From Verrucomicrobiota bacterium (lineage in GTDB: Bacteria > Verrucomicrobiota > Verrucomicrobiia > Limisphaerales > J093), in assembly GCA_027493615.1 (NCBI GenBank), contig JAOSKK010000038.1, positions 496,001 through 560,000 on the forward strand: 64,000 nucleotides of DNA, read 5' to 3'. How positions within the stretch are numbered: position 1 is the stretch's first letter; every line of letters begins with the position of its first letter. Both the position numbers and the translations under genes were made by a program. The notes under the pieces were generated by a model, which saw only the letters and a program-made list of their open reading frames with translations, searched no databases and had not been told where the DNA came from. Below are positions 1 through 9,831 of the stretch, piece by piece.

Positions 1-508
1 ACCGGGCCGTCGAGCCCAGCGCCTCCCACCCCGTCACCTTGTACGCCGTGCCGCGGAACCACTCCAGGTCCACGAAGCTCTCCACCACCACGATCGGATG
101 ACCGTACTTCGCCTGCCAGTCGGCGGACAACCGCTCCAGGTTCAACGCCAGGGCCCGGCTGGCCAGGTTCGGGTACGGGTTCCCCGCCTCCAGCCGGCAG
201 AACCGGGCATTGCTGGCCACCAGATGCAGCCGGGCCTGCCGTTGATTGGCGTCCCAGCCGATCCAGCTATCGCGCCCCTTGAGGTGATAGGCCGCCGCCG
301 ACCAGCCCAGCAACGCCATCCACTCCCCGCGGTACTCGGCCACGTAGCGCAACTGCTCGCCCACCATCGTCGCGCTCCCCAGATAGTGGTGGGCGATCAT
401 CAAGCGGTTCCACTCGGCTTCCTCTTCGGGCCGTACCAGCCGTACGACCATCGCGTTGACGACCTCCGCCTCCGCGGGGTCGGTGAGCACCAGGCGCGTC
501 TTCGTCAT
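1..508 (-). CDS. DruA/DUF4338 domain protein, truncated by window edge
   Basis: I recognise the DUF4338 family, whose named member is the Druantia anti-phage protein DruA; relatives are also found joined to transposase-like domains. The ATG at 508 opens a frame running off the left edge (about 169 residues seen). Matching motifs are WNRLMIAHHYLG, LRYVAEYRGEWMALLGW, WIGWD, LHLVASNARFCRLE, PNLASRALALNL and ESFVDLEWFRGT. The frame stays open for another 15 codons upstream before a stop, without a clear ribosome site, so the start is tentative. The C-terminus is missing, so I cannot tell whether this is a stand-alone DruA, part of a Druantia system (DruE would be needed) or a transposase fusion. 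Family assignment is firm, function is not. Confidence 0.72.
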   Translation of the reverse strand, partial: MTKTRLVLTDPAEAEVVNAMVVRLVRPEEEAEWNRLMIAHHYLGSATMVGEQLRYVAEYRGEWMALLGWSAAAYHLKGRDSWIGWDANQRQARLHLVASNARFCRLEAGNPYPNLASRALALNLERLSADWQAKYGHPIVVVESFVDLEWFRGTAYKVTGWEALGSTAR

Positions 509-788
509 GCGGCCCAGGAAAACAGAGGGGCCGGAGATTGTCCCGCCAATGCGTTAACTCCTTCCTCCGCAATCACCCCAGCCCAGCTCAGAACCGCCCT
601 GACGGCGGCGGCGGCGTCCTCATCGGCACCGGCTCGCATAACCGCGAATCCAACCCTGGATGCGCACCTCGGTCCGCGCGTAACCGGAGATCGAAGGCGC
701 CACGCACTAACCCGCCCCCCATCGCGTCTGGACTTGCAGAGCGGAGGATTTGCTTCACTTTACCCGCTTCCGATTCGAAGACATCGTC

Positions 789-3700
789 ATGAAAAGAACC
801 CACCATTGGATCCCGTACACCGCCGCCTGCCTCCTCGGCGCCGTCGATGTGCTCACCAGCCTCGCTGCGACAACACCCCTGCCCGCCACCGCAGCCCTGC
901 CACTCGGTTCGGGTGTCGGCTCGGGGTTCGTTGTCCGGACCGTTCAGGGGCCTCTTGAACCGGCCCTGCTCAACAATTCCATCCGGGCCTTGAAACAGAT
1001 CAACCGCACGCTCACCGACGCGGCCGGTGATCCGGTTCCCGACGAAGCGTTCCCCGGCAGCAACGCCGATGGCAGCCACGACGCGGTCAACTTGAACTTT
1101 GAAAAGGACGCCAGCCCCGTCGACTTGGTGGCCTTGGACGGCACTTCTCTGGCCACGTTCTACGCCGAGTCCTTCCCGGGAATTCCCGGCCAGCAGGGGC
1201 ACACGGACAATTTCGCGCTGGAGGCCGTGGGCTTTCTCGAGCTGTCCGCCGGCGTCCACACCTTCGGAGTGAGTGTGACGGCGGATCGGACCGATGTGAA
1301 CAACGACGACGGCTACGCGGTCTACGTGGCCACGAACCCACGCGACTTCCTCGGCCTGAAAGTTGGCGAGTACCAGCGCATTGCCCCGGGGTTCCAGGCG
1401 AACTGGCGCAACGAGAATCAGTTCTCCGTTCAGGCGCCCGCGGCCGGCTTGTATCCCTTCCGCATCCTCTATTGGCAGACGGGGCTTGGGGCGAGCCTGA
1501 ACTTCTACACGGTGAACACCGCGACGGAGGAGAGGATCTTGGTGAACGACGCGTTCGACAATCGCGCCATCAAGGCGTACCGGAGCGTCAACGTGCCGGC
1601 GGCGATCGGCCCCTACGTGGCCGAGGCGTCACCCGCCCCGGGATCCGATGGTAACAGTGCCTCGGCACCCATCGAGGCCTTGATCGTGGACGGTGCGACC
1701 ACGGTGGCACCCGGTGGCGTGAAGTTGTTCCTCAACGATGTTGCCGTCACCCCGCAGTTGCTGAACAAGGTGGGCAACCAGATCCGGCTTCGCTACGACC
1801 CGAACCCGAACCGCCCGGAGGCGGCCAACACCGTGCGCATCGAGTACACGGATTCGAGTGCGGTCACGTACAGCAGCGTCTTCAGCTTCCGCATCACCGT
1901 GGCGGGTGGTGGTGGCACGACCGTGGCCGGGCAGTGGGATTTCAACGACGGCGATCTCCGGGCCACCGTGGGCGCGCCGCTGACCTACTTTGATCCGCTG
2001 ACGCAACAGGGTACACGGTTCGGGACCACGACGGCTCTCGGCGTGCCGAACATCGCGGGCGAGCCGGCGCACGTCATGGAGGTGCCGGGCGACCTGGACC
2101 GGCGCATCGGGTACGTGATGACCCACGGGATCGCGCCGAACGGCGGCGGTACGCGCGTCAACCAATACACGCTGATCATGGATGTGTTCGTCGACACCAC
2201 CGGGCCGGGGGCGGCTTCGCTGTGGCAGGTCAGTTCACCAGACAACACGGATGACGGCGATCTGTTCTGGCAGGGAAACAACTTTGGTCAGGGCACGGAC
2301 GGCTACATCGGCCGGGGCACCTTCACCGCAGGGGAATGGCATCGTGTCGTGGCGGCTTATGACATGGCTGCCAATCCTCCCGTGGTGACGAAGTACGTGG
2401 ACGGGATCAAGCAGCACGACTGGACCGCCAACCAGGGCCTCGACAATGCGCGGCGCAGCCTGGGGACCACCGCGATCCTGTTTGCCGATGGCGACCAGGA
2501 CGAACGGCGGCGGATGTGGGTCAACTCCGTGCAGATCCGGGCCGGCAAGATCACGGATGCGGAGGCGGTGGTGCTGGGTGGTCCGACGGCGGCGGGGATT
2601 CCGCAGACGCTCGTGGCGGATTCGGTGGCCGGCCAATGGGACTTCACGTTCGGCGATCTGGGACCGACCATTGGCAAGCCCCTCCAGTATCTGGATGGGC
2701 CCGCCGGTTTGACTGCGGCTGGCACGAGCTTCGGCACCACAACCGACTTGGGCGTGGCCGACATCAACGGCGCGCCGGCTCGGGTGATGCGCGTGCCGGG
2801 TGACTTGGACCGCAACATCGGTTATCTCCTGGAGCACGGCATTGCCCCGAACGGCGGCGGCACGCGCGTCAACCAGTACACGCTGATCATGGACGTGTTG
2901 GTGGCGACCACGGGTCCAGGTGCGGCCTCGCTTTGGCAGGTCAGTTCGGTCGACAACACCGACGATGGCGACCTGTTCTGGCAGGGGAACAACTTCGGAC
3001 AGGGCACCGATGGGTATCGCGGTCGCGGCACCTTCACGGCGGGGGAGTGGCACCGGGTGGTGGCGGCGTATGATATGGCAGCCGATCCGCCGGTGGTGAC
3101 CAAGTACGTGGACGGCATCAAACAGGACGATTGGACGGCCAACCAAGGCCTGGATAACCCGCGCCGCAGCATGGGACCGATGGCCGTCCTGTTTGGGGAC
3201 GGCGACCAGGACGAGCGCCGGGAGATGTGGGCCAACAGCATTCAGATCCGCCCCGGCAAACTGACCGACGCGCAGATGGTCGCGCTGGGCGGACCGAGCG
3301 CGGCCGGCATCCCGGTGAACATCCCCAAGAGCACGGTCACCGGACAGTGGGACTTCGAGTTTGGCGACCTGGGCGCCAGCATCGGCCGGAACTTGACCTA
3401 CCTGGACGGACCCGGCGGGCTGACCGAACTGGGGACCAAGTTCGGCACGACCGGCACGGATGACTTTGCCGGTGTTCCCCTCATCAACGGCGCGCCGGCG
3501 CGGGTGATGTACGTCCCCGGCGACCTGGATCGCAAGATCGGCTACGTGATGGAGCATCTGATTCCGCCCAACGGTGGCGGGACCCGGGTGAACCAATACA
3601 CGCTGATCATGGATGTGCTCGTGGGCACCAGCGGGCCGGGTGCGGCCTCGATGTGGCAGGTCAGTTCTCCTGACAACACCGACGACGGTGACCTGTTCTG

Positions 3701-4256
3701 GCAGGGGAACAACTTCGGGCAGGGGACCGGCGGTTACAACGGCACCGGGATCTTCACTGCCGGCGAATGGCACCGCGTTGTGGCGGCGTACAACATGGCG
3801 GCCAATCCGCCCGTCGTGACCAAGTACGTGGATGGCGTGTTCCAGGACGATTGGACGGCGAACCAGGGACTCGACAATCCGCGCCGCAGCCTCGGGCCGA
3901 CGGCCATCCTGTTTGCCGACGGCGACCAGGACGAGCGTCGGGAATGGTGGGTGAACGCTGTGCAGATCCGCGCCGGCGCATTGTCGAAGCCGGAGATCGA
4001 ATCCCTGGGTGGTCCCTCGGCGGCCGGAATCCCGGTCGTTCTTGACGTGGCACCGCCGCCGCCGGCGCCGACCCTGGTCATTGGCTGGAGCGCGGGCAAT
4101 CTGACGATCTCGTGGCCGGCTGAGGCGACGGGTTACACGCTGGAATCGGCGTCGGCCGTTGCGGGTGCGGCCTGGTCGGCGGTGTCGGGCGTGACGGGTA
4201 ACAGCGTTACGATCACACCCAGTGGGGCCGCCAGCTTCTACCGGTTGCGCCAGTAG
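789..4256 (+). CDS. Secreted protein with three LamG/ConA-like repeats
   Basis: A large secreted protein of about 1155 residues, probably a carbohydrate- or surface-binding factor. I chose the ATG at 789 because it places a signal peptide (MKRTHHW start, hydrophobic core TAACLLGAVDVL) at the N-terminus; an ATG at 750 would bury it. After the leader comes a PA14-like region (about residues 40-280), an Ig-like stretch (about 285-375), then three tandem units of about 235 residues starting near nt 1924, 2626 and 3334. Each begins with a GQWDF motif and carries NGGGTRVNQYTLIMDV, NTDDGDLFWQGNNFGQGT, GEWHRVV and a terminal GGP(T/S)AAGIP. This is the pattern of concanavalin-A-like jelly rolls. The end (YTLESA ... 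W ... FYRLRQ) is a module shared with other secreted proteins here. The frame is intact. No catalytic residues were identified. Confidence 0.8.
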   Translation: MKRTHHWIPYTAACLLGAVDVLTSLAATTPLPATAALPLGSGVGSGFVVRTVQGPLEPALLNNSIRALKQINRTLTDAAGDPVPDEAFPGSNADGSHDAVNLNFEKDASPVDLVALDGTSLATFYAESFPGIPGQQGHTDNFALEAVGFLELSAGVHTFGVSVTADRTDVNNDDGYAVYVATNPRDFLGLKVGEYQRIAPGFQANWRNENQFSVQAPAAGLYPFRILYWQTGLGASLNFYTVNTATEERILVNDAFDNRAIKAYRSVNVPAAIGPYVAEASPAPGSDGNSASAPIEALIVDGATTVAPGGVKLFLNDVAVTPQLLNKVGNQIRLRYDPNPNRPEAANTVRIEYTDSSAVTYSSVFSFRITVAGGGGTTVAGQWDFNDGDLRATVGAPLTYFDPLTQQGTRFGTTTALGVPNIAGEPAHVMEVPGDLDRRIGYVMTHGIAPNGGGTRVNQYTLIMDVFVDTTGPGAASLWQVSSPDNTDDGDLFWQGNNFGQGTDGYIGRGTFTAGEWHRVVAAYDMAANPPVVTKYVDGIKQHDWTANQGLDNARRSLGTTAILFADGDQDERRRMWVNSVQIRAGKITDAEAVVLGGPTAAGIPQTLVADSVAGQWDFTFGDLGPTIGKPLQYLDGPAGLTAAGTSFGTTTDLGVADINGAPARVMRVPGDLDRNIGYLLEHGIAPNGGGTRVNQYTLIMDVLVATTGPGAASLWQVSSVDNTDDGDLFWQGNNFGQGTDGYRGRGTFTAGEWHRVVAAYDMAADPPVVTKYVDGIKQDDWTANQGLDNPRRSMGPMAVLFGDGDQDERREMWANSIQIRPGKLTDAQMVALGGPSAAGIPVNIPKSTVTGQWDFEFGDLGASIGRNLTYLDGPGGLTELGTKFGTTGTDDFAGVPLINGAPARVMYVPGDLDRKIGYVMEHLIPPNGGGTRVNQYTLIMDVLVGTSGPGAASMWQVSSPDNTDDGDLFWQGNNFGQGTGGYNGTGIFTAGEWHRVVAAYNMAANPPVVTKYVDGVFQDDWTANQGLDNPRRSLGPTAILFADGDQDERREWWVNAVQIRAGALSKPEIESLGGPSAAGIPVVLDVAPPPPAPTLVIGWSAGNLTISWPAEATGYTLESASAVAGAAWSAVSGVTGNSVTITPSGAASFYRLRQ

Positions 4257-4300
4257 GGGTTCGCGGCTGACTGCCACCAGACCGGAGTACGGGACTCAGG

Positions 4301-4335
4301 GGCCGGAGGCGCCGTCTGAAGACGGCCTTCCGGCC
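4301..4335 (+). terminator. Hairpin after the LamG-repeat gene
   Basis: GGCCGGAGGCGCCGTC and GACGGCCTTCCGGCC can pair across a four-base loop with one bulge, 45 bases after the stop codon of the LamG-repeat gene. There is no T tract, only TCTTCT, so termination is inferred from stem strength and position. The inner part also resembles the third dispersed repeat family of this window. Confidence 0.45.
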
Positions 4336-4419
4336 TCTTCTGCTATCAGGGCGAGGTTTTTGCTGACGCCAACCCTGCCGGTTGGTACGGTCCGCCAACG
4401 CCTAACCAGGATCCGATCT

Positions 4420-5175
4420 ATGTTCCGACGACTTGCCAATCTGATTCGCGGCTTCCTTGGGCTGTTTGTCTCCGGCCTCGAGAAGAAGAATCCCGAAGCG
4501 CTTCTCGAGGTCGAGAAGGAGAATCTCCGCAAGCAGATCGGCAACTACAATCAGGGCCTGGCGGCCCACGCGGGACTCTGCGAGAAGCTGGTTTCCCAGA
4601 TCAAACGCCAGGAAGCCGAGGAGCGTGATCTCTCGGCCAAGGCGATGGCCAACCTCAAGGTGGGCAACAAGGAGGCCGCCGCCCAGTACGCGCTGCGCCT
4701 CCAGACGCTCCGACGTGAGCTGGAGGAGAATCGGGCCCAGGCAACCGCGGCCGAGAATACGTACAAGGAACTGCTCCGCGCCCGGGACGTGGCCGTCAAG
4801 GCGGCCCAGGCCAAGATGGAATCGCTCCGGTACGCCTTGGATGACATGAAGATCAAGAAGGCCACAGCGGAACTCACCGAGATGGCGTCGGGCATGATTG
4901 GCCAGATCGGGTCGAGCGGCGACACGATGGACCGTTTGCACCAGGTGGTGGAGGAGGAACGCACCAAAGCGGCCGGGCGGGCGCGGGTGGCGCGCGACAG
5001 CATGGATCTGACGGAGGTCAACCTCAAGCAGGCTGAGCAGCAGGCGCTGGCGGACCAGGCGTTGGCCGAGTTCGCCGCCCAGGCCGGGATTGCCCTCGAG
5101 ACTTCGAAACCGGCTGCTCCCACGCCGGGCGGCAAGGACGCGATCGGCCCGGCTGAATCGCCGGTGAAGACGTGA
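4420..5175 (+). CDS. PspA/IM30 (Vipp1) family membrane-stress protein
   Basis: Predicted PspA/IM30 protein of 251 residues, an ESCRT-III-like coiled coil that binds stressed membranes from the cytoplasm. It begins MFRRLANLIRGFLGLFVSG, an amphipathic membrane-binding helix typical of the family, followed by almost continuous alpha-helical, charge-rich sequence (LEVEKENLRKQI, LQTLRRELEENR, YALDDMKIKKA). The A/P/G-rich tail after residue about 225 is low-complexity. I use the ATG at 4420 because upstream in-frame sequence reads through intergenic hairpin DNA. The AAA ATPase gene begins 11 bases after the stop, suggesting co-transcription. No PspF or PspBC genes are visible. The family call is strong; the physiological trigger is unknown. 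Confidence 0.82.
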   Translation: MFRRLANLIRGFLGLFVSGLEKKNPEALLEVEKENLRKQIGNYNQGLAAHAGLCEKLVSQIKRQEAEERDLSAKAMANLKVGNKEAAAQYALRLQTLRRELEENRAQATAAENTYKELLRARDVAVKAAQAKMESLRYALDDMKIKKATAELTEMASGMIGQIGSSGDTMDRLHQVVEEERTKAAGRARVARDSMDLTEVNLKQAEQQALADQALAEFAAQAGIALETSKPAAPTPGGKDAIGPAESPVKT

Positions 5176-5185
5176 GCGCCGGGGC

Positions 5186-6879
5186 GTGAGCACCGCGGTG
5201 CCCAACCCCCCTTCGGATCCGGCCGCCCGGCTGGCGTCGCCCAGGCTGCCGTTCTGGGCAGAGCAGATCGTGGACGGCTTCAACAGCCAGGCCCATACGC
5301 AGTTCATCCTCTCGGGCAACACGCACGACGCCTTCCCGCTGCCGCCGGACAACCCCGCCCGCGTTGGGCAGCCTCTCCGACTATCTGCAGCAGGTGGTCA
5401 TCCCCCGCTACCAGGTGGTGCTGACGTACGACATCGGCAATGGGCTGCGCGTCGAACGCGGCAGCGATGTCTTCGGACGGTGGAACGAGAAGACCGAGGT
5501 TGTCGGCAAGGCGCCGCGGCCCTCGATCGAACTCGTCACCTACTACCTTCGCTACTGCGCCAACCTCGCGCGTCTGGGGCAGAACCGGGTCCGGGTGGGT
5601 GTCATCCTGAAGGACGCCCAGTTCTTCCTGGGAGACGACACGCGCCATCCGGACACGCATGCGACTGCCTTCCTGATCCGGGAGTGGACGCGCGAACGGC
5701 TGTTGGTCGAGCACGATGTCGTGAGTTTTCTCCTGACCGAGAACTTCAACGAACTGCACCCGCTGCTGCGGCAGAACCCGCTGGCAGCCCATCTCGAGGT
5801 GCCGCTGCCGGGCGAAGCCGAGTTGCGTGACACGCTGCGGGGCGCCCAGCCGCGGCATCCGCATGCCCTCGGGGCTGCCGGAGGCCGCCCTGGAGGATCT
5901 CAGCCGACAGCTCACGGGCATCTCGCGCAACGGCCTTTTCAATCTGCTCAAGTTCAAGGAGCACCGGAAGGAACCACTGGCCGCGGCGGATCTGGCGCCC
6001 CTGAAGGCGCGGTGGGTCGAGCAGGAATGCCCGGGGCTCATTGAGTTCCTGCCGCCCCGGCTCAACCTCGACGCGCTGCACGGGCAGGAAGCGCTCAAGC
6101 GGCACCTGCGTCAGAACGTGGCGTTGTGGCGGCAGGACCAGACCGAACTGATCCCGATGGGTTACCTGATCTCGGGACCGGTGGGTACCGGCAAGACGTT
6201 TCTGGTCAAGTGTCTGGCGGGCGAAGCGGGGGTGCCGGTGGTGGTTCTGAAGAACTTCCGGGACAAGTGGTACGGCAGCACGGGAAGGCAACCTGGAAAA
6301 GATCTTCCGGACCCTCAAGGCGCTGGGTCGATGCTATGTGTTCATCGATGAAGCCGATCAGACGTTGGGTCGCCGCGGTGGCAGCGGCAGTGAGCCGGAG
6401 GTCTCCGGGCGGGTCTACTCGATGATCGCCCAGGAGATGAGCAACCGCGACAACCGCGGGCGTCTGGTGTGGATCCTGGCGACCAGCCGGCCCGACCTGG
6501 TTGAAGTGGATCTCAAACGCCCCGGGCGTGTCGATCTCAAGATCCCGCTGTTTCCCACGACGACGCCGCAGGAAGGTGCCGAACTGCTGGCCGCCCTGGG
6601 TCGGAGCCGGCAGCTCGATTTCCCGGCGGAAGCCCTGGCCTCAATTCGCGACCGGATTCCCGACCTGTTGACGCCGGGGGAAGTGGACGCCCTGCTGGGG
6701 ATCTGAAGCGGGAGGTGCTGATCGAAGGTCTCAGCCCGGTCCAGGCCCTGGAACGGCGTTTGGCCAACTACCTGAAACCCGTGCCGATGGAGACGTTGCT
6801 GCAGCAGGTCGGATTCGCGGTCAAGGAATGTTCGCGGGCGGAGTTCATTCCGGCCCGCTTCCGCGACCTGGCGGGGTGA
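5186..6879 (+). CDS. AAA+ ATPase downstream of PspA (four frame breaks)
   Basis: AAA+ ATPase of about 560 residues, broken by single-base shifts near 5355, 5840, 6283 and 6697. The GTG at 5186 starts MSTAVPNPPSD. The N-terminal half (to about nt 5900) holds FWAEQIVDGFN, SGNTHD and DYLQQVVIPRYQVVLTYDIG, a region I cannot assign. The C-terminal half has a Walker A (SGPVGTGKT), a Walker B (YVFIDEAD), an NRDNRGRLVWILATSRPDL sensor-like stretch and an R-finger-like region (LKRPGRVDLK). Past the last break the frame runs DLKREVLIEGLSPVQALERR to TGA at 6879. Restoring one G in GGGG at 6697 and removing one G at the other sites rejoins the protein. It is adjacent to pspA, so a role in membrane-stress handling or PspA remodelling is inferred only. 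Confidence 0.72.
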
Positions 6880-7245
6880 TAGGGCAGGGGGCGGGAGATG
6901 TCTGGAGCTGTGGGTACGATGGGGAGCCCGATCCCGACAGGAAACGGGAAGGACGTAGTGCGAGGAGGACTGACTGGCACGCACCGTTGCCGCGGCCCGG
7001 TCAGCGCTTCGCGACCTCCAGGCCGCTCGGCAGGCACAGCGCTTTGGTGCGGGTGCTTCATCCTCGCGCGCGAAACTGCGACAGACTGTAGGCGCCGATG
7101 TGAGGGGGCGTTTGGGCCAGGGACAACCCCCTTCGCCTCCTGACGTCGGCGCCTGCGCTCCGAACGCCTCCTGACGTCGGCGCCTACAACCGGTAGGAGA
7201 GGTTCCGCTTGGCAAGACCCCCGCCGCAGCAGTAGAAGGGCGGTC
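6880..7245. repeat. Gap with family-2 palindromes and a degenerate family-3 piece
   Basis: No gene is visible. From 7088 to 7192 there are three copies of the family-2 arm: GTAGGCGCCGATGTGAGG on one strand and CGCCTCCTGACGTCGGCGCC twice in the opposite sense, able to form alternative hairpins. Around 7003-7050 a stretch (GCGCTTCGCGACCTCC ... GGCAGGCACAGCGCTTTGG) matches part of the family-3 repeat seen at 35250-35300. Confidence 0.6.
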
Positions 7246-8186
7246 ATGAAACTCCCCGAAGGTCCGAGCCGAATGCGCGTGCCGTCGTGCCCGGTGGGTC
7301 CCGCCGGTTTCACCCTGATCGAGTTGTTGGTGGTGATTGCGATCATCGCCATCCTGGCCGGCATGCTCCTGCCGGCGTTGGCGCGAGCCAAGACGAAGGC
7401 GCAGGGCGTGAAATGCATGGCCAATCTTAAGCAGGTCATGCTGGCCTTCCGCCTCTACACCGACGATCACAACGGACTTTTCTTTCCGAACACCTACGGC
7501 GGCGACGGCTGGGTGCGCGGCGTGCTCGACTTCAACGGCGGCAATGCGGACAATTGGGACCCGCAATCCCTGCTTGATCCGAACCGGGCGGTGCTGGGCC
7601 CCTACACCACGGCGCCCGGCATTTACCAATGCCCGGGGGATTGGACCACCGTGACCCGGCCGGGCGTCGGCAAGGTGCGTCGCATCCGCAGCATTGCCGC
7701 CAGCCAGGCGGTGGGGACATGGCAGGACGGGCGCACGCCCACGCTGGGGTACTGGTTGGATTCCGCCCTGCTCGGCGGTTCCACCACCAATCCGGGTGGA
7801 AAATGGCGCGTTTACGCGAAGGACGCGGATGTCATCCGGCCGTCGCCTTCGATGCTGTGGGTCTTCATCGATGAACACCCGGCCAGCATCAACGACGGCG
7901 GTTTCGGTTTTCGGATGCCCAACAACTTCGCTGACACCCGCACCCAGGGATGGGTGGATTATCCCGCCGGCTTCCACAACAACGCCGGCGCCCTGGCCTT
8001 CATGGACGGACACGCCGAGATTCACCGCTGGATCGAAACCACCTCCCGGGGCCCTCCGGCCTCGAAGCGAAAGTGACCGAGGTGAGTCGGTTGCACAACG
8101 GCCGCATCGCCAATCACCGGGACATCTGGTGGATGGCCCAGCGGACGTCGTCGATGGATACGGGCGAGGATCCGTGGGGGATGTGA
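7246..8186 (+). CDS. Prepilin-type N-terminal methylation domain protein (pseudopilin-like)
   Basis: Type IV pilin/type II secretion pseudopilin-like protein. The prepilin peptidase site is GPAG/FTLIELLVVIAIIAIL (Gly at -1, Phe at +1, Glu at +5) at residues 19-38, followed by the usual GMLLPAL hydrophobic helix. The globular part ends with FHNNAGALAFMDGHAEIHRW, the H-x9-DG motif very common in planctomycete and verrucomicrobial pseudopilin-like proteins. The frame stops early at 8076, but adding one base in the CCCGGGGCCC run near 8053 continues it to 8186, ending HRDIWWMAQRTSSMDTGEDP, as expected for the family. It is far from the secretion operon at 23471-29670. The substrate or structural role is unknown. 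Confidence 0.85.
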
Positions 8187-8247
8187 CCGCCCGACGTGCC
8201 TGATTCCGGCGTCGCGCCGCGCGTTGTGGCGGCGCCGTTCCGCGCTA

Positions 8248-8472
8248 CTACGGCGGCGGTGTGGCTTCGGGGGAGACGGGTTCGTTGGTGGCGGTTGCCT
8301 CCGGCGCGGGCGTCGGGCGCGGGGACCGTGTAGAGAGGAAGAGCAGGAGGTTGAGGACGGCGATCCCGAGGACCAACCCCCACAGAAGTCGTTTGGCCCG
8401 GCGCGCCGAGGGATCATGGCCGAAAGCCGAGGTTCGATCGGAGGTGGCTTGCGAAGAGCTGCCTGGGTTCAT
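8248..8472 (-). CDS. Small single-span membrane protein, unknown
   Basis: Not recognised. A 74-residue frame with one clear transmembrane segment (LLWGLVLGIAVLNLLLFL, about residues 29-46) preceded by the basic stretch RRAKR, so the N-terminus probably faces the cytoplasm. A Pro/Ala/Thr-rich tail (about 28 residues) would extend outside. It starts at the ATG at 8472. It could be real, given the coherent membrane-protein layout, but a chance frame in high-GC DNA cannot be excluded. Confidence 0.45.
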   Translation of the reverse strand: MNPGSSSQATSDRTSAFGHDPSARRAKRLLWGLVLGIAVLNLLLFLSTRSPRPTPAPEATATNEPVSPEATPPP

Positions 8473-8514
8473 GGGGTGATCCGCCCCGGTCTGAACGGCC
8501 TGGTGTGCATGAGC

Positions 8515-8700
8515 TGCGGAAGGTGCAGGCTGGAAGCCCGCACCACAGGTTTAAGGAGCGCGTCCCATAGCCCCATCTCCGATGTTCGTAATTGGCGGAG
8601 AATCCAAGACGGGAAGTCCCTCCACCGATTACGAACATCGGGGATGAGGGAAGTGCAGTGGTTCTCTTGGAGTTGCACAGGGGTCATGAATCGGCCCGGC
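8515..8700. repeat. Family-1 palindromic repeat, copy A
   Basis: Left module AGGTGCAGGCTGGAAGCCCG, then a hairpin at about 8577-8643 whose arms are CCGATGTTCGTAATTGGCGG and CCACCGATTACGAACATCGG around a loop of about 25 bases, then GGGAAGTGCAGTGGTT. The same arrangement recurs at 23216, 41517, 47285 and 52895. It lies between the small membrane protein gene and the end of the asparaginase gene. Confidence 0.85.
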
Positions 8701-8759
8701 TGAATGTCCCTTCTGCATTCCGGCGCATGGAGAGCGAAGCCGTTGGCAGGCTTCGGCTC

Positions 8760-9831
8760 TCAGTACAGGTAAGCCGCGTCCACCAGGCGGCTCGCCTGTT
8801 CGCCGGTGTTGACGGCGAATCGCATCCCTCGCCAGAGGGACGCGCCGCCGAACTGGCCGCGGCGGTTCAGCGCGTAGAAGCTGACGTTGAACTTGGGCCG
8901 GCCTTGTTCGTCGAGCAGGCGTTTCATCTTGGTCTGCTGCGCGATCCGCTTGCAGGCTGCGAGGCACGCGTCTTCGGGGACTGGCCGCTACGCATCCACT
9001 CGACGATCATGACGCTGCTGCAAGCCAGCAGGTTGGCCTCACCTCGACCGGTCGAGCCGGCAGCGCCCACGTCGTTATCCACCCAGAGTCCGGCGCCGAG
9101 GATGGGGGAATCCCCGACGCGGCCGGGGATCTTGAAGGCGAGTCCGCTGGTGGTGGTGCAGCCGGAAAGGCCGCCCTGCTGATCGAGGGCGTTGCAGTTG
9201 ATCGTGCCGTAGTGCCGCAAGGCTTGCTTGACGTTCTGGCCCACGTCGAGGGTGTCGATCGTGTGCGGGGGCAACCAGTCGTCCTGGTTGCTGAGGGTCT
9301 CCTTCCAGCGGAGCCAGGTTTCCCGCGCGGCGTCGGTGAGCAGTTCCTCCTCCTTGAAGCCATGGGCCTTTGCGAATTTGAGGGCGCCTTCGCCCACGAG
9401 CAGCACGTGGTCGGTCCGTTCCATCACCAGCCGTGCGACGCGCGAGGCGTAGCGGACGTTGCGCAGGGCGGCCACGGCTCCGCCGCGGCCGGTCGGGCCG
9501 TGCATCACCGAGGCGTCCAGTTCGACGACGCCTTCCTCATTGGGCAGGCCGCCGTAGCCGACGCTGTTGTCCTTGGGATCGTCCTCGACCAGGTTCACCC
9601 CGGCGATCACGGCGTCGAGGGCATCCCGGCCCTGCTGCAGCAGTTCCATGGCCCTGGTCGCGGCCTGCAGGCCGTTGCCGCTGGCAACGACGACCGGTCC
9701 GGGGCGGCCTGGGCCCGGGCGGTGGGCAACCAGGCAGAGCGAGTGGCCAACGCCCCGGTGAGGGTCGTCAGGCCCGCCGATTGGAGAAAGCGGCGGCGCG
9801 GGGTGCGAATCGGAGAGGACGGTTGATTCAT
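8760..9831 (-). CDS. N4-(beta-N-acetylglucosaminyl)-L-asparaginase (Ntn hydrolase), Tat leader
   Basis: Glycosylasparaginase of the Ntn-hydrolase fold, which cleaves the GlcNAc-Asn bond of N-glycans or related beta-aspartyl amides. The ATG at 9831 begins a Tat-type leader (TPRRRFLQSAGLTTLTG). A missing C near 9705 joins it to GPVVVASGNG. The core shows EDDPKDNSVGYGG, ELDASVMHG and VARLVMERTDHVLLVGEGA. The autoproteolysis site is RHYGTINCNALD, where the Thr of YGT aligns with the catalytic Thr of HDTIG in characterised members, followed by GCTTTSG, GRVGDSPILGAGLWVDN and GAAGSTGRGE. A second shift near 8980 restores a normal C-terminus (NVSFYALNRRG, ending AAYLY). The His-Asp before the nucleophile is Tyr-Gly here, so activity should be tested. 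Export fits glycan scavenging. Confidence 0.86.

Noticed and set aside
1924..4033. CRISPR-like or satellite repeat array
   Set aside because: The roughly 700-base periodicity lies within one intact reading frame and reflects protein-domain duplication.
2235..4277. 680-residue open frame on the minus strand opposite the LamG repeats
   Set aside because: Arg/His/Pro-rich, repeats with the opposite-strand units, and has no domain; it is an antisense shadow of high-GC coding DNA.
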